This document shows, in pieces, positions 21,502 through 34,582 of a DNA stretch of 64,000 nt. The position numbers and the translations under genes were made by a program. The stretch lies in contig CAJNOI010000286.1 of the NCBI GenBank assembly GCA_905250115.1, forward strand, positions 25,232-89,231. Reading direction: 5' to 3'. This DNA comes from Adineta steineri (taxonomy: Eukaryota > Rotifera > Eurotatoria > Adinetida > Adinetidae). The notes under the pieces are model-generated. The model was given only the letters and a program-made list of their open reading frames with translations, had not been told where the DNA came from and made no database searches. Each line of letters starts with the position of its first letter. The stretch's first letter is position 1.

Positions 21502-24500
21502 ATGCGTCTTTTTCAATTTATATCAGAAATCAATCTGTTTGAGACAGATGCGATCGATAACATTAGTATTCGAATTCAACGTTTATGTACTTGGTTTTTT
21601 ATTTCGACTCTTACCACATGTTTACTGGTCGTGACTATTTATGCATCATTACATACGGACATGATACGTATTGAAATAAAAAATCCAACTATTGATATAT
21701 ATGAGAAATTAGCAGCTAATAACTATTCAATAGAATGTGACTGTTCAGAAACATCCGTTCCTCATAAAGAATTCATCAGTCTTCAACCGATTTATCATCA
21801 AGTTTGTTCGAGTGATTTTGTTACGCAACGTTGGATTGATTATCTATACGATTCAACTAAACATTCGTTCTATTTGCATGCTGATTTTCGTTCGACCGCT
21901 ATGCAACAATTTCAACTACTGGCTATTTTTTGTCAATTAAGTATTCAAGAAACTGAAGATGATCTTGACTTGTTTTTTCATACTGAAATTATTAGTGGCA
22001 AACTAATGAGTAAAGATTTTCTTTTAGCTGACGCTTACTCTCGTATTAACGCATCCAAGAGAAATGCGCCTGATGCATTTGATTATAAACTAATGTTTAT
22101 TCGTGAGATGATTGCAGGCAATGTTCTCTTATCATCAACCGCAACTATTTTCCAATTTAACTTTGAATATTGGGATTCCTTATCCGGAGCTAGATGGGTG
22201 CTTACCAATGGTGATGTTACTTTTTTTCAATCGGACAAGTCTTTTTGTATTTGTAAGGAACAGTTTACATGTTCTACACCTGCAGTATTCTTAGATAATA
22301 GTAATAATTCGTCTGCTTATTTTTATATTATCGATGGATGGTATATTGGATGTCGACCAATTGATTCACTTCTTTCGTCAACATTAAAAACTTTTTATAA
22401 TCAAGCAATGATTAATTCATTGTTAAGATATTTTAATAATATACCATCAAATTTTACATGTTTAGATGCAAATAAAGAAAGTATATTTGATTTGAATACT
22501 AATCTGTCAATTATTATTAAATCAGGTTTTATTGAAAAATGGATTGAAAATATAAACTATTCATTATATTTTAATCGTTGTGCACCACAACTGTGTTTCT
22601 ATACAATCAACAAACGTTTCAACATTTATTATATTATAACTGCAATTATTAGTGTATACGGTGGTCTTTCTACTGTTCTAAGTCTTATAATTCCAAGTAT
22701 TGTAAAATCAATAACTCAACATAATGCAGAAACATCTCCCAGAGATTACTCTTTTAGACGACTGAAACAATTAATTATTACTTGGCTTCGACAACTTATT
22801 CCTGCTCTTATCAAAATAAATCTTTTCCGTTCATCGATACGTCTTGAACCTTCAGATATTTATCAACAACGATGGTCAACTCGATTTTACATTACTTTCT
22901 TGTCAATTTTTTTTATCATTATAACAATATACACAGCAGCAACAAAAGAAACAGTTCATACAGAGTTAATTGAACCTTCGTTCGATGAAGTCTTAAATCT
23001 TCAGCAACAAACTAATTTATCATCTCTTCAATGTCCATGTTCTAAACTTTCTTCATTGTATAATTATTCAATTAAATTAACTCCTACCTATCACGAAATA
23101 TGTGACAGCGACTTCGTATCGGACGCATGGATTCGTCTAATGCTACCTTTAGAGCATTATCATCCCTACAATTTTGAACAAAATGGACCTATTTTTAAAC
23201 TCCTTCAATCATTTTGTAAATTAGCCAAGATAACAATAAATAATGCTCTTAATATATTCTATGCAAGCCAATTAGTTACTCCAAATCTAATCACCGAAGA
23301 TCTCTTCAAATCTCTAATGATTTCTGAATGCGAATATTTTAAACATGTTACACCTAATCGTTTTTCTTATCTCTTGGAATTCACACGTCAAACAATGAAA
23401 GTTAATCAATTTACCTATGGTATATATACAAATTATTATATATTGATGGAAAATAATACAGGGCATGTGTTAGTTTACATTCATTTTCGTGGCAGCTGGT
23501 ATTATCATATTAACGAAATTTTTTGTTCCCTTATGTTTGACCCAGCTTGTATATTACAAACAGTTTTATATACCAAGAATATATACGGACATATCATAGA
23601 GAAACTTTTATCTGGCTTCTACACATCCGCATTCTATGTTAATTCATTACTATTAACACAACTCCAATGTTTGTATAATCAATCGTGTGTTAACATTATT
23701 AATAGTGTAATTGCCGATCCATTTTATCCATTTAATTTCACAGCATTATCTCAAACAAGTCGCTTTTCAAATAACGTCACTATTGATTTTCTTTCAAAGC
23801 ATTTATTTACTGAGTCTTGGTCGCAAACCCCAAGCTATATGGGCTATTTTGAACAATGTCAACCTCATTCATGTTCGTACACAACCAGTCAACGACGTAC
23901 TTTCGTTTTACTCATGATGACTGTCATTGGTTTGTCTTCTACTGTATCTATTATTCTTCGATTTATATCACCATTTATTATATCTTTTATTCTTAAACAT
24001 TGTCGACGAACACAACAAACAAGCTCTTCTGACGATACTCAACGAGGTAGAATTTTTTTTTTGAAAAAAAATCTTTTCACTTGTAAAGCACGAATACATA
24101 GATAAACTATGATTACATCTACAGGTTTGATTGTAAAAAATCCACGAATATTGAACTTTGATAAGGGATAAAAACGAACTTTTCTAATATCTATCTTTTG
24201 TTACCTGACCAGAACGGGTTAAAATATCGACAATTAATGACATTAAAGAAGACATACATGTATAAACCAACGAGTTTTTTTTCAAATTTTCAGTGTTTAT
24301 ATCTACGAATAGTAATGGGAGCATGTGGGTATGATGATATGCAATTGATGACACTACTAATCGGTAGCTTTCACTGCATATCAGAACTTCCAAAGAACTC
24401 TTGTCTAAAACTTCTTTTATAATGTCAATAATAAGTATATATTTAGTTATAGGTCATTTTTCTATTCGAACATATATCGTTAATGTGTGGAGAAAATCTC

Positions 24501-25738
24501 ATCAATACATTACGACACTAAATATATTCGAGAATGTTGATAAGCCTAATCCATCTGATGAAGAATTAAATGCTCAACGAAAATGGACACGTGCATACAT
24601 CGTCGTATTAATCGTAATAATGGCTAGTGTCATTTATATTACCATGCTGTCTTATCAAACAGTTACAACCATTGTGGACAAACCAACATTAGATGAATAT
24701 GCAAATCTACGAAAGTCAGCTGATTGTCTTTGCACCAACCTGTCTATTCCTTATCACACTTTCATTAACTTCAATCCACAATTTCACGAAGTATGCAAAA
24801 GCCATTTTATTGAATTAAATGGTGAATGGATGTCATTACTTTATAATTCGTATACAGATCAACTACCTAATAAACGAAACCGTCGTACATTTCAAGGTAT
24901 GGCAATATTTCATTTTCAGGCAATACAAGCAATGTGTAGAATGGTTATAATGGCTGTCAACAATGAACTTACTCTCTTTTTGAACTCGACTTTAACCACT
25001 GTTGAAATACTTGAATCAGATTTATTTGAAAAGAAAATAAATGCTACTATCAACAATTTTTGCTTAAATACGATGCGCTCAAATTTTCTTTATTCGTTAC
25101 AATTGATTCGGAATATGTACTCTGGAAATGGTTTAATTTCAGCACTTACTACAAGCTGGTATCCAGTGGTTGCATTTAAAGCAACTATTGGAACGCTCTA
25201 TATGCAAGCTCAAGAATATAATCTATCATCATGTAACTGTGCGACAATGCCAGCTTGTGTGGAACCAATATCTCTTAAATTGAACTCAGGATCTAACTGG
25301 ACAGTACCGGGAATGATGATTGGTTGTTTACCTCTTGAATCAATGCTTGAGTCAACATTAGAATGTATATATGATCAAGATTGTCTCGATACAATAACTG
25401 AAACGTTATTGGCTAAGTCGATACGACCGCTTTCCTCTACTCGAACTCGCTTTAAACCAATTAACACGACAAAACTTACAATAATTGCTAGTGAACTATT
25501 TATCGAAGATTGGGGTGTTGAATTTGCTTATGAAAAGTATTTTGCTAGTTGTCAACCTAAAACTTGCTCGTATACATCGTTAGAACGATTCCGTATTAAG
25601 GATTCAATGGGTACAATTTTCACCATCTATGGTGGTATCTGTATTTTACTTCAATTTATTATTCCGATTGGATTTAAATTGGTATATAAATGTTTTTCTC
25701 AACGAAATAGACAAATTACAGCAATGGATACTACTTAA
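21502..25738 (+). CDS. Giant three-unit TM-ectodomain-TM protein, function unknown
   Basis: Exons 21502-24046 and 24453-25738 join in phase 1 (CGAG^GTAGAA to TTATAG^GTCA) to give 1276 residues. Three homologous units of about 420 residues each have an N-terminal TM segment, a Cys-rich ectodomain and a C-terminal TM. Shared marks are CxC about 35 residues after the first TM, then Y/F-H-x-V/I-C-x-S-x-F, a Gly-Cys-x-Pro/Leu motif (IGCRPIDSLLSSTL, IGCLPLESMLESTL), NxT sites, and C-x-P-x-x-C-S/F-Y-T before the second TM with YGG nearby. The two-TM, extracellular-Cys layout recalls DEG/ENaC-type channel subunits, but no family signature is firm, so function is open. The ATG at 21502 is the first real start; the frame before it has only TTG. 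If the intron is not used, the third unit would be a separate gene. Confidence 0.7.
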
Positions 25739-25943
25739 TCAAGATTTTTATTCTGATAAAATCCATTAAAAACATTTTCTTCAAAATGAAGACAATAACA
25801 ATAAGCTTTTTGTATATTTATCTTCATAGTATTCAATAAATATTTTTGTTTTATTCGAAAAATATGTTTTTTCATTTTTCTATTTAAAGCAGTTTTTGAT
25901 TCGCACAATTACAAGTTCAGCAAAATAAATGATCATTTTATTA

Positions 25944-26004
25944 GAGGTGGATGGGAGTCTATGCGTAAGATGCTTTTAATATACGCATCGATCCACCCAC
26001 ACCT
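25944..26004. repeat. Telomere-like foldback
   Basis: AGGTGGATGGGAGTCTATGCG faces CGCATCGATCCACCCACACCT. The arms continue inward through ATGCGTA and TACGCAT, giving one of the longest hairpins of the family, though its units diverge from TGTGGG. Confidence 0.65.
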
Positions 26005-26782
26005 TATATTATGCCGATTTTTAACTGTAAAACGACTATGATATGATAATAAATTTTAATAAAATCTCGTTTATTTAGGAACAATTGAGAAAATAGATTA
26101 ATATAAATAACTATTATAATGCAGTTAAGAGATTAATTGAATAGGATTCGCAACAAGTTCAACTGTCAAATGATGAATAGCTGTCTAATTCGCCTTCGAA
26201 TATAATGGTAAATTTGCAAACATCCTAAGGCCTATCATACTCTATCATAAATAGCTATCTCATAATTCCAATATAATATATACCTATATATATTCGTACC
26301 TAGGTTTAAATAACAACAACCATCGGTTCTAAACAAAGTCATGCTTAAAAATAATTTCGTAGTTTAAATATCCACTTTCTTCTTGAAGAAAACACAGATT
26401 CAGTAACATAAAATAAAAAGCACTAATGACATCACCAATTTGGATCACATGAAATAGATACAAGCACTTTTTATATTCATGAGCAATTGTAGTACAAAAG
26501 TAGTCTGCAAAAATCATCACTACATTGATATATGTAGTTCTTCATTTCTAGAGTGCTACTTTTCATTAAAGATTTGTTCGCGTTATGAACCGTAAGCTTA
26601 ACGTTTCTTTTATTATTTTAAAATCAAAGTTAGCTATAATAAATTGCGGCGTACCACAAAATCTTGTATGAAATATCATACCATTGGCATATTATCCACT
26701 GCGATGATAGTCTCAAATCAATTTTTCAATAAAATACATAACATTAATCTAATAGAGCTATGCACAGATGAAGCTGTTACAT

Positions 26783-26830
26783 CTTGAGGGTGTGAGTGTG
26801 ATCTTTAATTGGAATCTATACCCACACCCC
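26783..26830. repeat. Telomere-like foldback, core type A
   Basis: CTTGAGGGTGTGAGTGTG leads into the core TGATCTTTAATTGGAATC and the C-arm ACCCACACCCC. The same core occurs in the copy at 37562-37673. Confidence 0.75.
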
Positions 26831-27789
26831 TGCGATCTTTTGTCGATTTGTATCCGAGTTGATGCCATTGTTGTTTGAATTCTCCTCACGTTCATCTAAT
26901 GTTGATACCTTGTTTAATGCAACAACGGTTACTAACGATTGTCGGACAGTCGGAGGGATTTTATCGATTTCTGAATGACAATGTTTGAAGTTTCAAAATC
27001 ACCCATATCATAGGGACGATATTAGATTTTTCTGTTTTTATAGACTTTTGTGTGTTTGGGAAGGAATCATTCTTTTGAGCTGAAATTTTCAGAGCATTTC
27101 ACTCACCAATAGGTTTATCTTTAGGCGAAATATCATCAATCAAATTGTTGGTGTATATCCTGCCATAGACTAAAATTTCAGTGAAACACCTTTAACTCTG
27201 AACAGAAAGCCTATAAACAGCACATCCTTTTTAGGATTTTCGTACTTCACTATGGTCTATCTTGTAGACAAACTGCGAACTCAAAAGTAACTGGATAGTG
27301 GAAACGGTTCCGTCGTTAGTGTGATATACGGTAATGAGTTTACTCAAAAACAAACAATACCTCATTCATTGTAATTTCCACTAAGCACATTTTTACTCGA
27401 CAATCATCAAATAATTCTTACATCGCTTTTTGTTTTGAATTTGTTGCGTTAGAAGCAGGGTGAATACAATAAATGCACTGTCCACCACACCCATACTTTT
27501 ACAATCTCGAACTACAGTCTCATGCATCACTCGCCTAGAGTCTGCACTATAAACTATTACCTAACGCATATACATCTAAAGAAAATCGATATCATCATTC
27601 GACACTATTCACAAGTACGAATAAGACGTGTTCTTCTTCGTATAATATTTATCGTATTCCTTCGATATATATATATATATCTTCTTATCAAGGTCATTTT
27701 TTCCATTGTTCAACTACAAGAAAATAACTATCTGAACCAAACCATCAATTGACTTTCATCACCTTTCGGTACTGCCGATTTAGGGCACC

Positions 27790-29874
27790 ATGACTAGGCA
27801 GTCCCGTCGGGTTGCTTCTACTATCCAACCATCTTCTCCAAATTCAACAGTTAAATATCAAGATAAATCAACATCCTGTCGTACTCCTTCCACTTCTAAA
27901 AACACTCTTCGTAATCCAACATCACCTCAAATTAATAATCTTTCACCAGTCAAGACAAGTAGCACTACACAAGTTAGTTCATCGGGTACTAATAATTCAA
28001 ACAAAAGAAGAACCAGTGGTATTAATCATACATGCTCTGCTATCAAGATGCAACAACCAATTGTACAAAATATCGAGCAAGTTAACCAACAAACAACGAC
28101 ATCTATCAACTCTTACTCACCCACCATTAATAGTTCACCTTGTCCCCAGTATGATACTAATGATATTACGGATATGGAAGATGACAATAACTCTAACTTC
28201 ACACTAGTCAAACACAAAAAATCTAATAATAAAAATAAAAAAGCAAAAACTGATTCTGATCTAAAAGATATACCTTCATCAGTTACGACAATTATTTCCA
28301 ACTCGGCAAATGTTATTTCCAATTCTACATCGTTTAATACTGCCAGTATTATTGCTACTGAGAGTATTCCAACAATTAATGATCGTACACATCCTCCAAC
28401 TGATACAAATTATACTTCTGATACTAGCTGTAATCCAAACGAAATCTCTGAACAAGCTCTCAGATTTGCTGAAACACGTTACGCCTTTCCAGCTTTCGTT
28501 ATTAAATTTAATATAGATGTGATCGAAAAAAATATCATTCAACATTTGATGAAACATTTCACAATGAATTATAATTTCGATATAGCACTTGCAGGACATC
28601 GTATGAAAAACAAACGTGAATTAATTTTGTTTGCCAGTAACAGAGAATCATTTGCTATGTTGTATGATGATCAAAAATGGCCAAATACTATTGACTCATT
28701 AATGTTTATCAAAATTAAACCAAGCCATTTACCACCTCAGTTCTCATTAATGCTTCGTAATGTTCCAGTGGATATGGAAGTAAATGATCTTCTCTTAGAA
28801 ACAAAAAATGATTATCCTGAAATTATTAGTGCACACAGAATTACGAATAAATACAATCAACCAACAACATTCGTTCGTATCGACATTAACAAGGTGGAGG
28901 TCATCGAAGAACTTAGGAGTAAGAAATATATTTATGTAAATTATATTCGTATTACAGTTACCGAATACTTGGCACCAGCCAAGGTGCTGGTTTGTAACAA
29001 ATGTTTTAGGATCGGTCACTTCAGAAGTACCTGTCCAAGTAAAATTGAATATTGTCGAACATGTGGTGAAGGTGTTACCAATATCAATGAACATAAAACA
29101 ACGTGTAACAAAATACAATGCTGTATACGATGCAAAGGTTCACATGATTCAAATGGTGTTAGATGTCCAGACATCAAAATGTTTCGTTCGGCTTTAACTA
29201 AAGTTCTTCTTGATCCATCAGGTGCAAAACATCATTATAAGCAAAATGAGCAACCGCATTACTCACAACGTTCTCAACAACTCAGTCAAGTTAATCAACA
29301 ACATCAACTGGTCAACCAACAGCATCAAAAGGTTTCATATATTAATAATCGTAATGCCTGGTCCACATCAAATGACACAAATACAAAGATCGATGAACTG
29401 TCTAATAAAATTAACAAATTAGATTCCAACTTAAATCGATTAATAGATCTGAATAACAAATATTTAGACCAATTTAACAACATTCAAACTGTAGTTGAAA
29501 GACATCAACACATAACGGAATTACAACAAGCTGATATCTCGTTTCAGCATGATTTTACTAGTCAATTTATTTCTCCAATATGTCAAATGATTATTGAAGT
29601 TATTCCGATGTTAGTTAAACAGAACACTATTAATAATAATACGTTATTATGTCCATCTCTTACCAACTTATGTGATAAACTAGCTGGTGAATTATCCAAT
29701 TGGACAAATAAATTTGCACAAACGGAAAACCTTAAAACAAAACTCATCATGAATTATAATAATAAGAACCAAGGTTCTCCAAGTACTAACAATAACAACA
29801 ACTGTAACAACAACATTAGTAGCACATCCTCCAACAACGTACAACAACATCATCTTCAAACATCCAATCAATAA
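27790..29874 (+). CDS. LINE ORF1, gag-like nucleic-acid-binding protein
   Basis: The 694-residue protein starts with a Ser/Thr/Asn/Gln-rich region (about 1-225), then an RRM-like fold (about 230-395) and a zinc-knuckle cluster: CNKCFRIGHFRSTC fits CX2CX4HX4C, followed by CRTCGEG...HKTTC and CIRCKGSHDSNGVRC. A Gln-rich linker, a coiled-coil-like segment (LSNKINKLDSNLNRLIDLNN) and an Asn-rich tail end it. Such ORF1 proteins coat the LINE RNA. ORF2 starts 122 bp downstream. Confidence 0.9.
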   Translation: MTRQSRRVASTIQPSSPNSTVKYQDKSTSCRTPSTSKNTLRNPTSPQINNLSPVKTSSTTQVSSSGTNNSNKRRTSGINHTCSAIKMQQPIVQNIEQVNQQTTTSINSYSPTINSSPCPQYDTNDITDMEDDNNSNFTLVKHKKSNNKNKKAKTDSDLKDIPSSVTTIISNSANVISNSTSFNTASIIATESIPTINDRTHPPTDTNYTSDTSCNPNEISEQALRFAETRYAFPAFVIKFNIDVIEKNIIQHLMKHFTMNYNFDIALAGHRMKNKRELILFASNRESFAMLYDDQKWPNTIDSLMFIKIKPSHLPPQFSLMLRNVPVDMEVNDLLLETKNDYPEIISAHRITNKYNQPTTFVRIDINKVEVIEELRSKKYIYVNYIRITVTEYLAPAKVLVCNKCFRIGHFRSTCPSKIEYCRTCGEGVTNINEHKTTCNKIQCCIRCKGSHDSNGVRCPDIKMFRSALTKVLLDPSGAKHHYKQNEQPHYSQRSQQLSQVNQQHQLVNQQHQKVSYINNRNAWSTSNDTNTKIDELSNKINKLDSNLNRLIDLNNKYLDQFNNIQTVVERHQHITELQQADISFQHDFTSQFISPICQMIIEVIPMLVKQNTINNNTLLCPSLTNLCDKLAGELSNWTNKFAQTENLKTKLIMNYNNKNQGSPSTNNNNNCNNNISSTSSNNVQQHHLQTSNQ

Positions 29875-29996
29875 CAAGTTCTGTCAGCTCAACACGCAAG
29901 TATATACTCTCTCCCTTTTCTGCGCCCTTCTTTCCATCTATAAACGTTAAACATAAGAGTTTCGACATCGAATTTGCGCTATCGCTTGCTTCTTCT

Positions 29997-32900
29997 ATGT
30001 TATCTTCTCATGATCTTTGTTTACTTAAGAAAATTGTTAACGAGTGGTTTTTCTTTCCGACTTTATCTACTTGCTTTGCTCACTGGAAATCTTTTTGTAA
30101 ATCATGTACCTATTCTCTTTCCACACAATTAAATATACTTCTTTTCAACGTAAGAGGACTTGAGGAAAGATGGGATGAGGTCCTTCTCCTAATAGATAAA
30201 TACAAGGTTGATTGCTTAATACTAACAGAAGTTGGTGCAACTGATATATCTGTACTTAAACAGACGTTTGTTAATTTTAATTACTTTTATCAACAAGGTG
30301 AAAATTCGTGGGGCGGGGTGATAATGTTATTTAAAATCAGCCTTTCAGTAACGCGCGTGAGTTGTTCATTACCTAACCTATGTGTAGTTGATGTAAAATT
30401 GGAAAATACGGTTAGACTGATAGGTATGTATGCACCGGAAAGTAAATCATGGCAGTGGACTTCACTGTCTGAATATATTACAGAAGATTGTTGTTTATTA
30501 GGAGATTTCAACATTGACTTAGAAGATAAAGCCGATGAAGTGGTAGCTAATGATCTACTTAATTGGACTGAATCAGTACGTTTAGTCCCAGTTACACCTA
30601 ATGCCCCTACGTCACGAAGATCTAATAGAACTATTGACTATGCCTTCACTAAAGAAAGGTCACTCTCACTCCAAGTTTGCTCTGATAATACAACTAGTGA
30701 CCATTGGCCCGTACTAGGTATAATGAACGGTGAGAATAAAGAGAAAGAGATAGGCAGTAAAATACATTGGAAATAGGCATGTACCGAGCCCGAGCCTCTC
30801 GGGCTCGGGTAGGCTCGGGGCTCGGTCAGGCTCGGGGCTCGGTAGGCTCGGGGCTCGGTTAGGCTCGGGGCTCGGTCAGGCTCGGGGCTCGGTCAGGGCT
30901 CGGGCTCGGTAGGCTCGGGGCTCGGTCAGGGCTCGGGCTCGGTAGGCTCGGTCACAACTCGAGGCTCGGTGTCAGGTGGATGCAGGAGTGAATTTCTTAC
31001 ATCTGAGCCCGAGCCTACCGAGCCCCGAGCCTGACCGAGCCCGAGCCTGACCGAGCCTACCGAGCCCTGACCGAGCCCCGAGCCTACCGAGCCCGAGCCT
31101 TGACCGAGCCCCGAGCCTACCGAGCCCGAGCCTGACCGAGCCTACCGAGCCCCGAGCCCGAGAGGCTCGGTCAAGGCTCGGGCTCGGTACATCCCTAATT
31201 GGAAAGTATATAACTTTTTTCTCTCGCTTACTGCAGAATTCTGGGAAAATGAAAGCAAAATTGCGCCGATGGATGAGTATTATAATAATTTCATCGCATT
31301 ACTAGATTGTTTAAAAGCGAGATGTACGTCCTATTTTCCAATTAAAAAATATCGTTCGGCTATCCCCAAAGAATTGAGGATAAAACTATCCTACACTCGT
31401 GCTTTATCTTTTCAACATAAAAGGACTGGTGATGTAGCTCTTCACAAACAAATAAAAATGATGAGGAAAAATAACAGATTAGAATTACTCGAAATTAGAT
31501 CGAGAAACTTAGCTGACGCATTGAAAGATCGTTTCTCGTCATCTACTTCGTCTAATCAGTTCTGGTCTAAACTTAGGAAGAATTTTAAAAGCGTCAACTC
31601 TTTAGAAGCATTTATTGATGACAATAAAGCAATAGTTACGGACACAGCAAAAATGCTAGAATTAGCTGCTGCACACTATGAAAACTTGTTTAAAGAACCT
31701 ATAGTATATAGACCGCACCCTTACGTTGACAGTCCTAAAGTAAATTGGGAAAATAATAATGAACCTATTCCTCCTATCACACTTCCCGAACTATTAAAAG
31801 TTGTAGCTAAAGTTAAGAAAAAACATTCCACTGATGCTAATGGAATTTCTTCTTATATGCTAAAATTTATGCCTCACACATACTGGTTACCTCTTCTAAA
31901 AATATTCAATAACTCTCTCTCGACGAGTGAAGGACCTTCTCATTGGAAACATGTTAAAATGAAATTATTAGCTAAGGGAGACCCTATATGTACAGTTTGT
32001 GATACACGCCCGATCTCCTTACTCGACATATTTTTGAAGATTCTGGAGAGATTAATACTAGTTCGTTTCCAAAAGGTCCTCAAAGATAGAGGTTTATTGA
32101 GTGATTCTCAGTCTGGTTTTAGATCTAGTTTCAGACTCCAGACACGTGTTCTTGTTCTAATTGATCAAATTGCTTCCTTGATGAGTACCAGCGCACCGGT
32201 AGCAACCGTATACATTGATTTCAAGCAGGCTTTTGATCAATTATACTGGGAAGGCTGCTTAGGAAAGTTGGGAAGGCTAGGGGTTCCCAAGTCTTATATA
32301 TCTTGGATCGATAGTTGGTTAAGAAATAGATCAGGATTTATTGAAATTAACAATATAAGATCCAGATTTTTTCCGATAGAGAAAGGGGGGCCGCAAGGGT
32401 CATCGTTGACCCCGGCGATCTTCATTACGTACCATTGCGATATGTGGTCGTATCTCCAGAACTCTTTACCTAACTTTTTCGCTGATGACCTAGCGTGTGT
32501 GGTAGGAGGAAGAATGGGAGTTCAATATTCGTTACAATGTATTGACCTGGAACGAAAGCTCCAAAAACTTTTCGAGTATCTTGAGTACTACTCGATACTC
32601 TCGGTCCAACCGATAAATTATAGGAAAACCGAGATGATCTGGTCGTCCAGAGCCATTCCTAAACCCCGTTTTGAACTTGCGATGGGGGGCCAACATATAT
32701 CTTGGGTAAAGAAATATAAGTACCTAGGATATTTGTTGTCCCCCAAATTAAGCTGGGACAGCTTGATCTCAGCCTATAAAACCAAGATTAGGCAAAGGGT
32801 AGGGATAGTTAAGTCGTTCAGATTATACGGAACGTCCTCAACCGAATTCCGAAGAATCCTATTTACAACTTTCGTCAGACCCCTTTTCACTTGGTTGTTT

Positions 32901-33320
32901 GTTATTTTTCCGCTCTTGACCCATCGCCAGAGAGATGATCTCTCACACTTCTTCGTTACTTGCCTTAAGAGAACCCTAAGGATCCCCCACTGGAATGATT
33001 TTCTTTTTGTTTCTTTAACTAACGAAAAATCGCTAGAAAATTACTGTTCCACCTACTTGAGAAAATACATTAAGGGACTGAGCAATACCACCGATGAACT
33101 TCTCCTCTATGAACAAGCTAACTTTAACTTCTATAGAAATCAGTGGCTTAGGAAGGACTCGATCATTAAATTTATATATAGATCAAAACGTATAGTTCCC
33201 TATAGTTCCTCCATTGAGAATATCCTTTGTTGGATAGATAAGAATGTGGAAGATTCAATCCCCTCAATTAATAATGATGATCTTAACATCTTGAGAAACT
33301 TTCCTGAATCTTTCTTATAA
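29997..33320 (+). pseudogene. LINE ORF2 (endonuclease + reverse transcriptase), interrupted by MITE
   Basis: The first part (29997-30773) is an APE-type endonuclease with LFNVRG, the catalytic Glu in LILTEVG, GDFNIDLED, RTIDYAF and SDHWPV. The second part (31206-33320) is the reverse transcriptase with RPISLLDIFLKILERLI, motif A YIDFKQAFD, motif B GGPQGSSLTPAIF, motif C FFADDLACVV, KTEMIW and YLGYLLS. The MITE at 30774-31197 supplies an immediate TAG stop. Both flanks are in the same frame and meet exactly at the 8-bp duplication, so the ancestral ORF was continuous (about 963 residues). No other frameshift is seen. Confidence 0.9.
30774..31197. mobile_element. Palindromic hAT-like MITE, 424 bp, inside LINE ORF2
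   Basis: The terminal repeats TAGGCATGTACCGAGCC and (inverted) TAGGGATGTACCGAGCC differ at one base and are flanked by the perfect 8-bp duplication ATTGGAAA (30766-30773, 31198-31205), as for hAT elements. The interior is made of GGCTCGGGGCTCGGT units on the left half and their complement (ACCGAGCCCCGAGCC) on the right, about 200 bp each side of a small unique centre, so the whole can fold into one hairpin. It is GC-rich in an AT-rich region and noncoding. Confidence 0.9.
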
Positions 33321-33627
33321 TATTTTCTCCTCTTTTTGCCTTCCTTCTCTTCTACTAATGCGTGTTGTCATTTGTTTGTTTTTCTCTTCGATTGATTTCT
33401 AATTTCAACTTGTATATGTCATCTGCATGGTGTTGCTAATGGTACGCTTCTCTTAATATACTAGTGTTGTTGTACTTGTGTTATAGTGCTCACCTATTTT
33501 TATATTTAAATTCATTTATTGTCAGATATTATTCCATGGATTATGTATTAATAGGCCGTAAGGCATTAATTAACTTAAATACAGCATAATAAAAAAAAAA
33601 AAAAAAAAAAAAAAAAATCGATATCAT

Positions 33628-34582
33628 GTTATTGTTAACAGCCGGACTGCCTGGTCCTATAAATCATAAAACTATTTTAATCAAAAGATTCAGTTTCATA
33701 TTTTGCTAAAGATAAACTAAGAAAAATCTGAAAGAAATGCGTTTTACATATCTGACATCACATTAATATTCTTCTAGCACTTGATGAAAAAACTTAGCTA
33801 TAAAAATTTCTCTCTCATGATCACCAGTAGAAATGGGAATCTATGACAACAAGTCGCCAATATATTCTATCTAATGAGAGTCCCACAAGTAATAAAATTT
33901 GTCCTTTTTTATTTTTTTTTATATATGCTAACAAGCTTTTAGCTTCCTTACTCTCCTCTAGCCCACTCACATTCCAGATTTTCTTTTTTCTGATTTTTCC
34001 TTATCCGAGTTTCTTTTTATGATTTTACCTTTTCCGGATTTCATGACAACACCCACTGATTATAATATTATCTAACATCTTAGTTATATAGAACTGAATA
34101 AAATGAGCTTTATTAGAAAACATAGTTTATCAGCAAATAGATATAGACAATTCACTGTGATCGATCCTATACAGAGACTCTGAACCCATAAACGATTTGA
34201 TAGTTGAGGATTATTCCTTGTCAGATTTTCTCTCTGATCTTTGTCGTGTAACACAACAAGAAAAACAGTTTTCTGCCACATCAGTATTTAATATTCATTA
34301 GTAAAAATAGAACCATAAGGTTCTTTTTCTCTGATTTTTAGGATAAATAATGTAGGTAGCATGATATATTTTCATATAAAATTGTTTTTCTCGACAACAT
34401 TTATCATGGAAAGAATAAAAACGAAGAAAATTAAAACAACAGATGGAGAACATTAGTTAACAGAAGTAAAAATCATATACTATATTTTTTCTCTTTTCAT
34501 ACATTTTACAAGAAACGATATCAGTTCATTTTATGAAGTGAAACAATCTTTAAAAGAAATAAAACTATTTTGTCGATTTTTA
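33628..34582. other. Intergenic, AT-rich
   Basis: I see no gene, RNA or repeat between the LINE and the FG-GAP gene. Confidence 0.45.

Larger units (their letters stand above)
25739..27581. other. Intergenic with two telomere-like foldbacks
   Basis: No gene is recognised. The foldbacks at 25944-26004 and 26783-26830 lie here. The retrotransposon target duplication starts at 27582. Confidence 0.5.
27596..33613 (+). mobile_element. Full-length non-LTR (LINE) retrotransposon
   Basis: The element has two ORFs, a 27-nt poly(A) tail (about 33591-33617) and a target duplication: AAAATCGATATCAT at 27582-27595 and again at 33614-33627, the first As merging with the tail. About 190 nt of 5'UTR precede ORF1. 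It encodes an ORF1 with CCHC knuckles, an APE-type endonuclease and a reverse transcriptase with FADD in motif C; no RNase H domain is evident. This places it in the Jockey/CR1/I-like group; I cannot assign a clade firmly, and bdelloid families such as Hebe should be compared. The only major lesion is a 424-bp MITE in ORF2, so the insertion looks young. Confidence 0.9.

Noticed and set aside
28113..29118. Minus-strand and shifted frames inside LINE ORF1
   Set aside because: Shadows of a clearly conserved plus-strand ORF with zinc knuckles.
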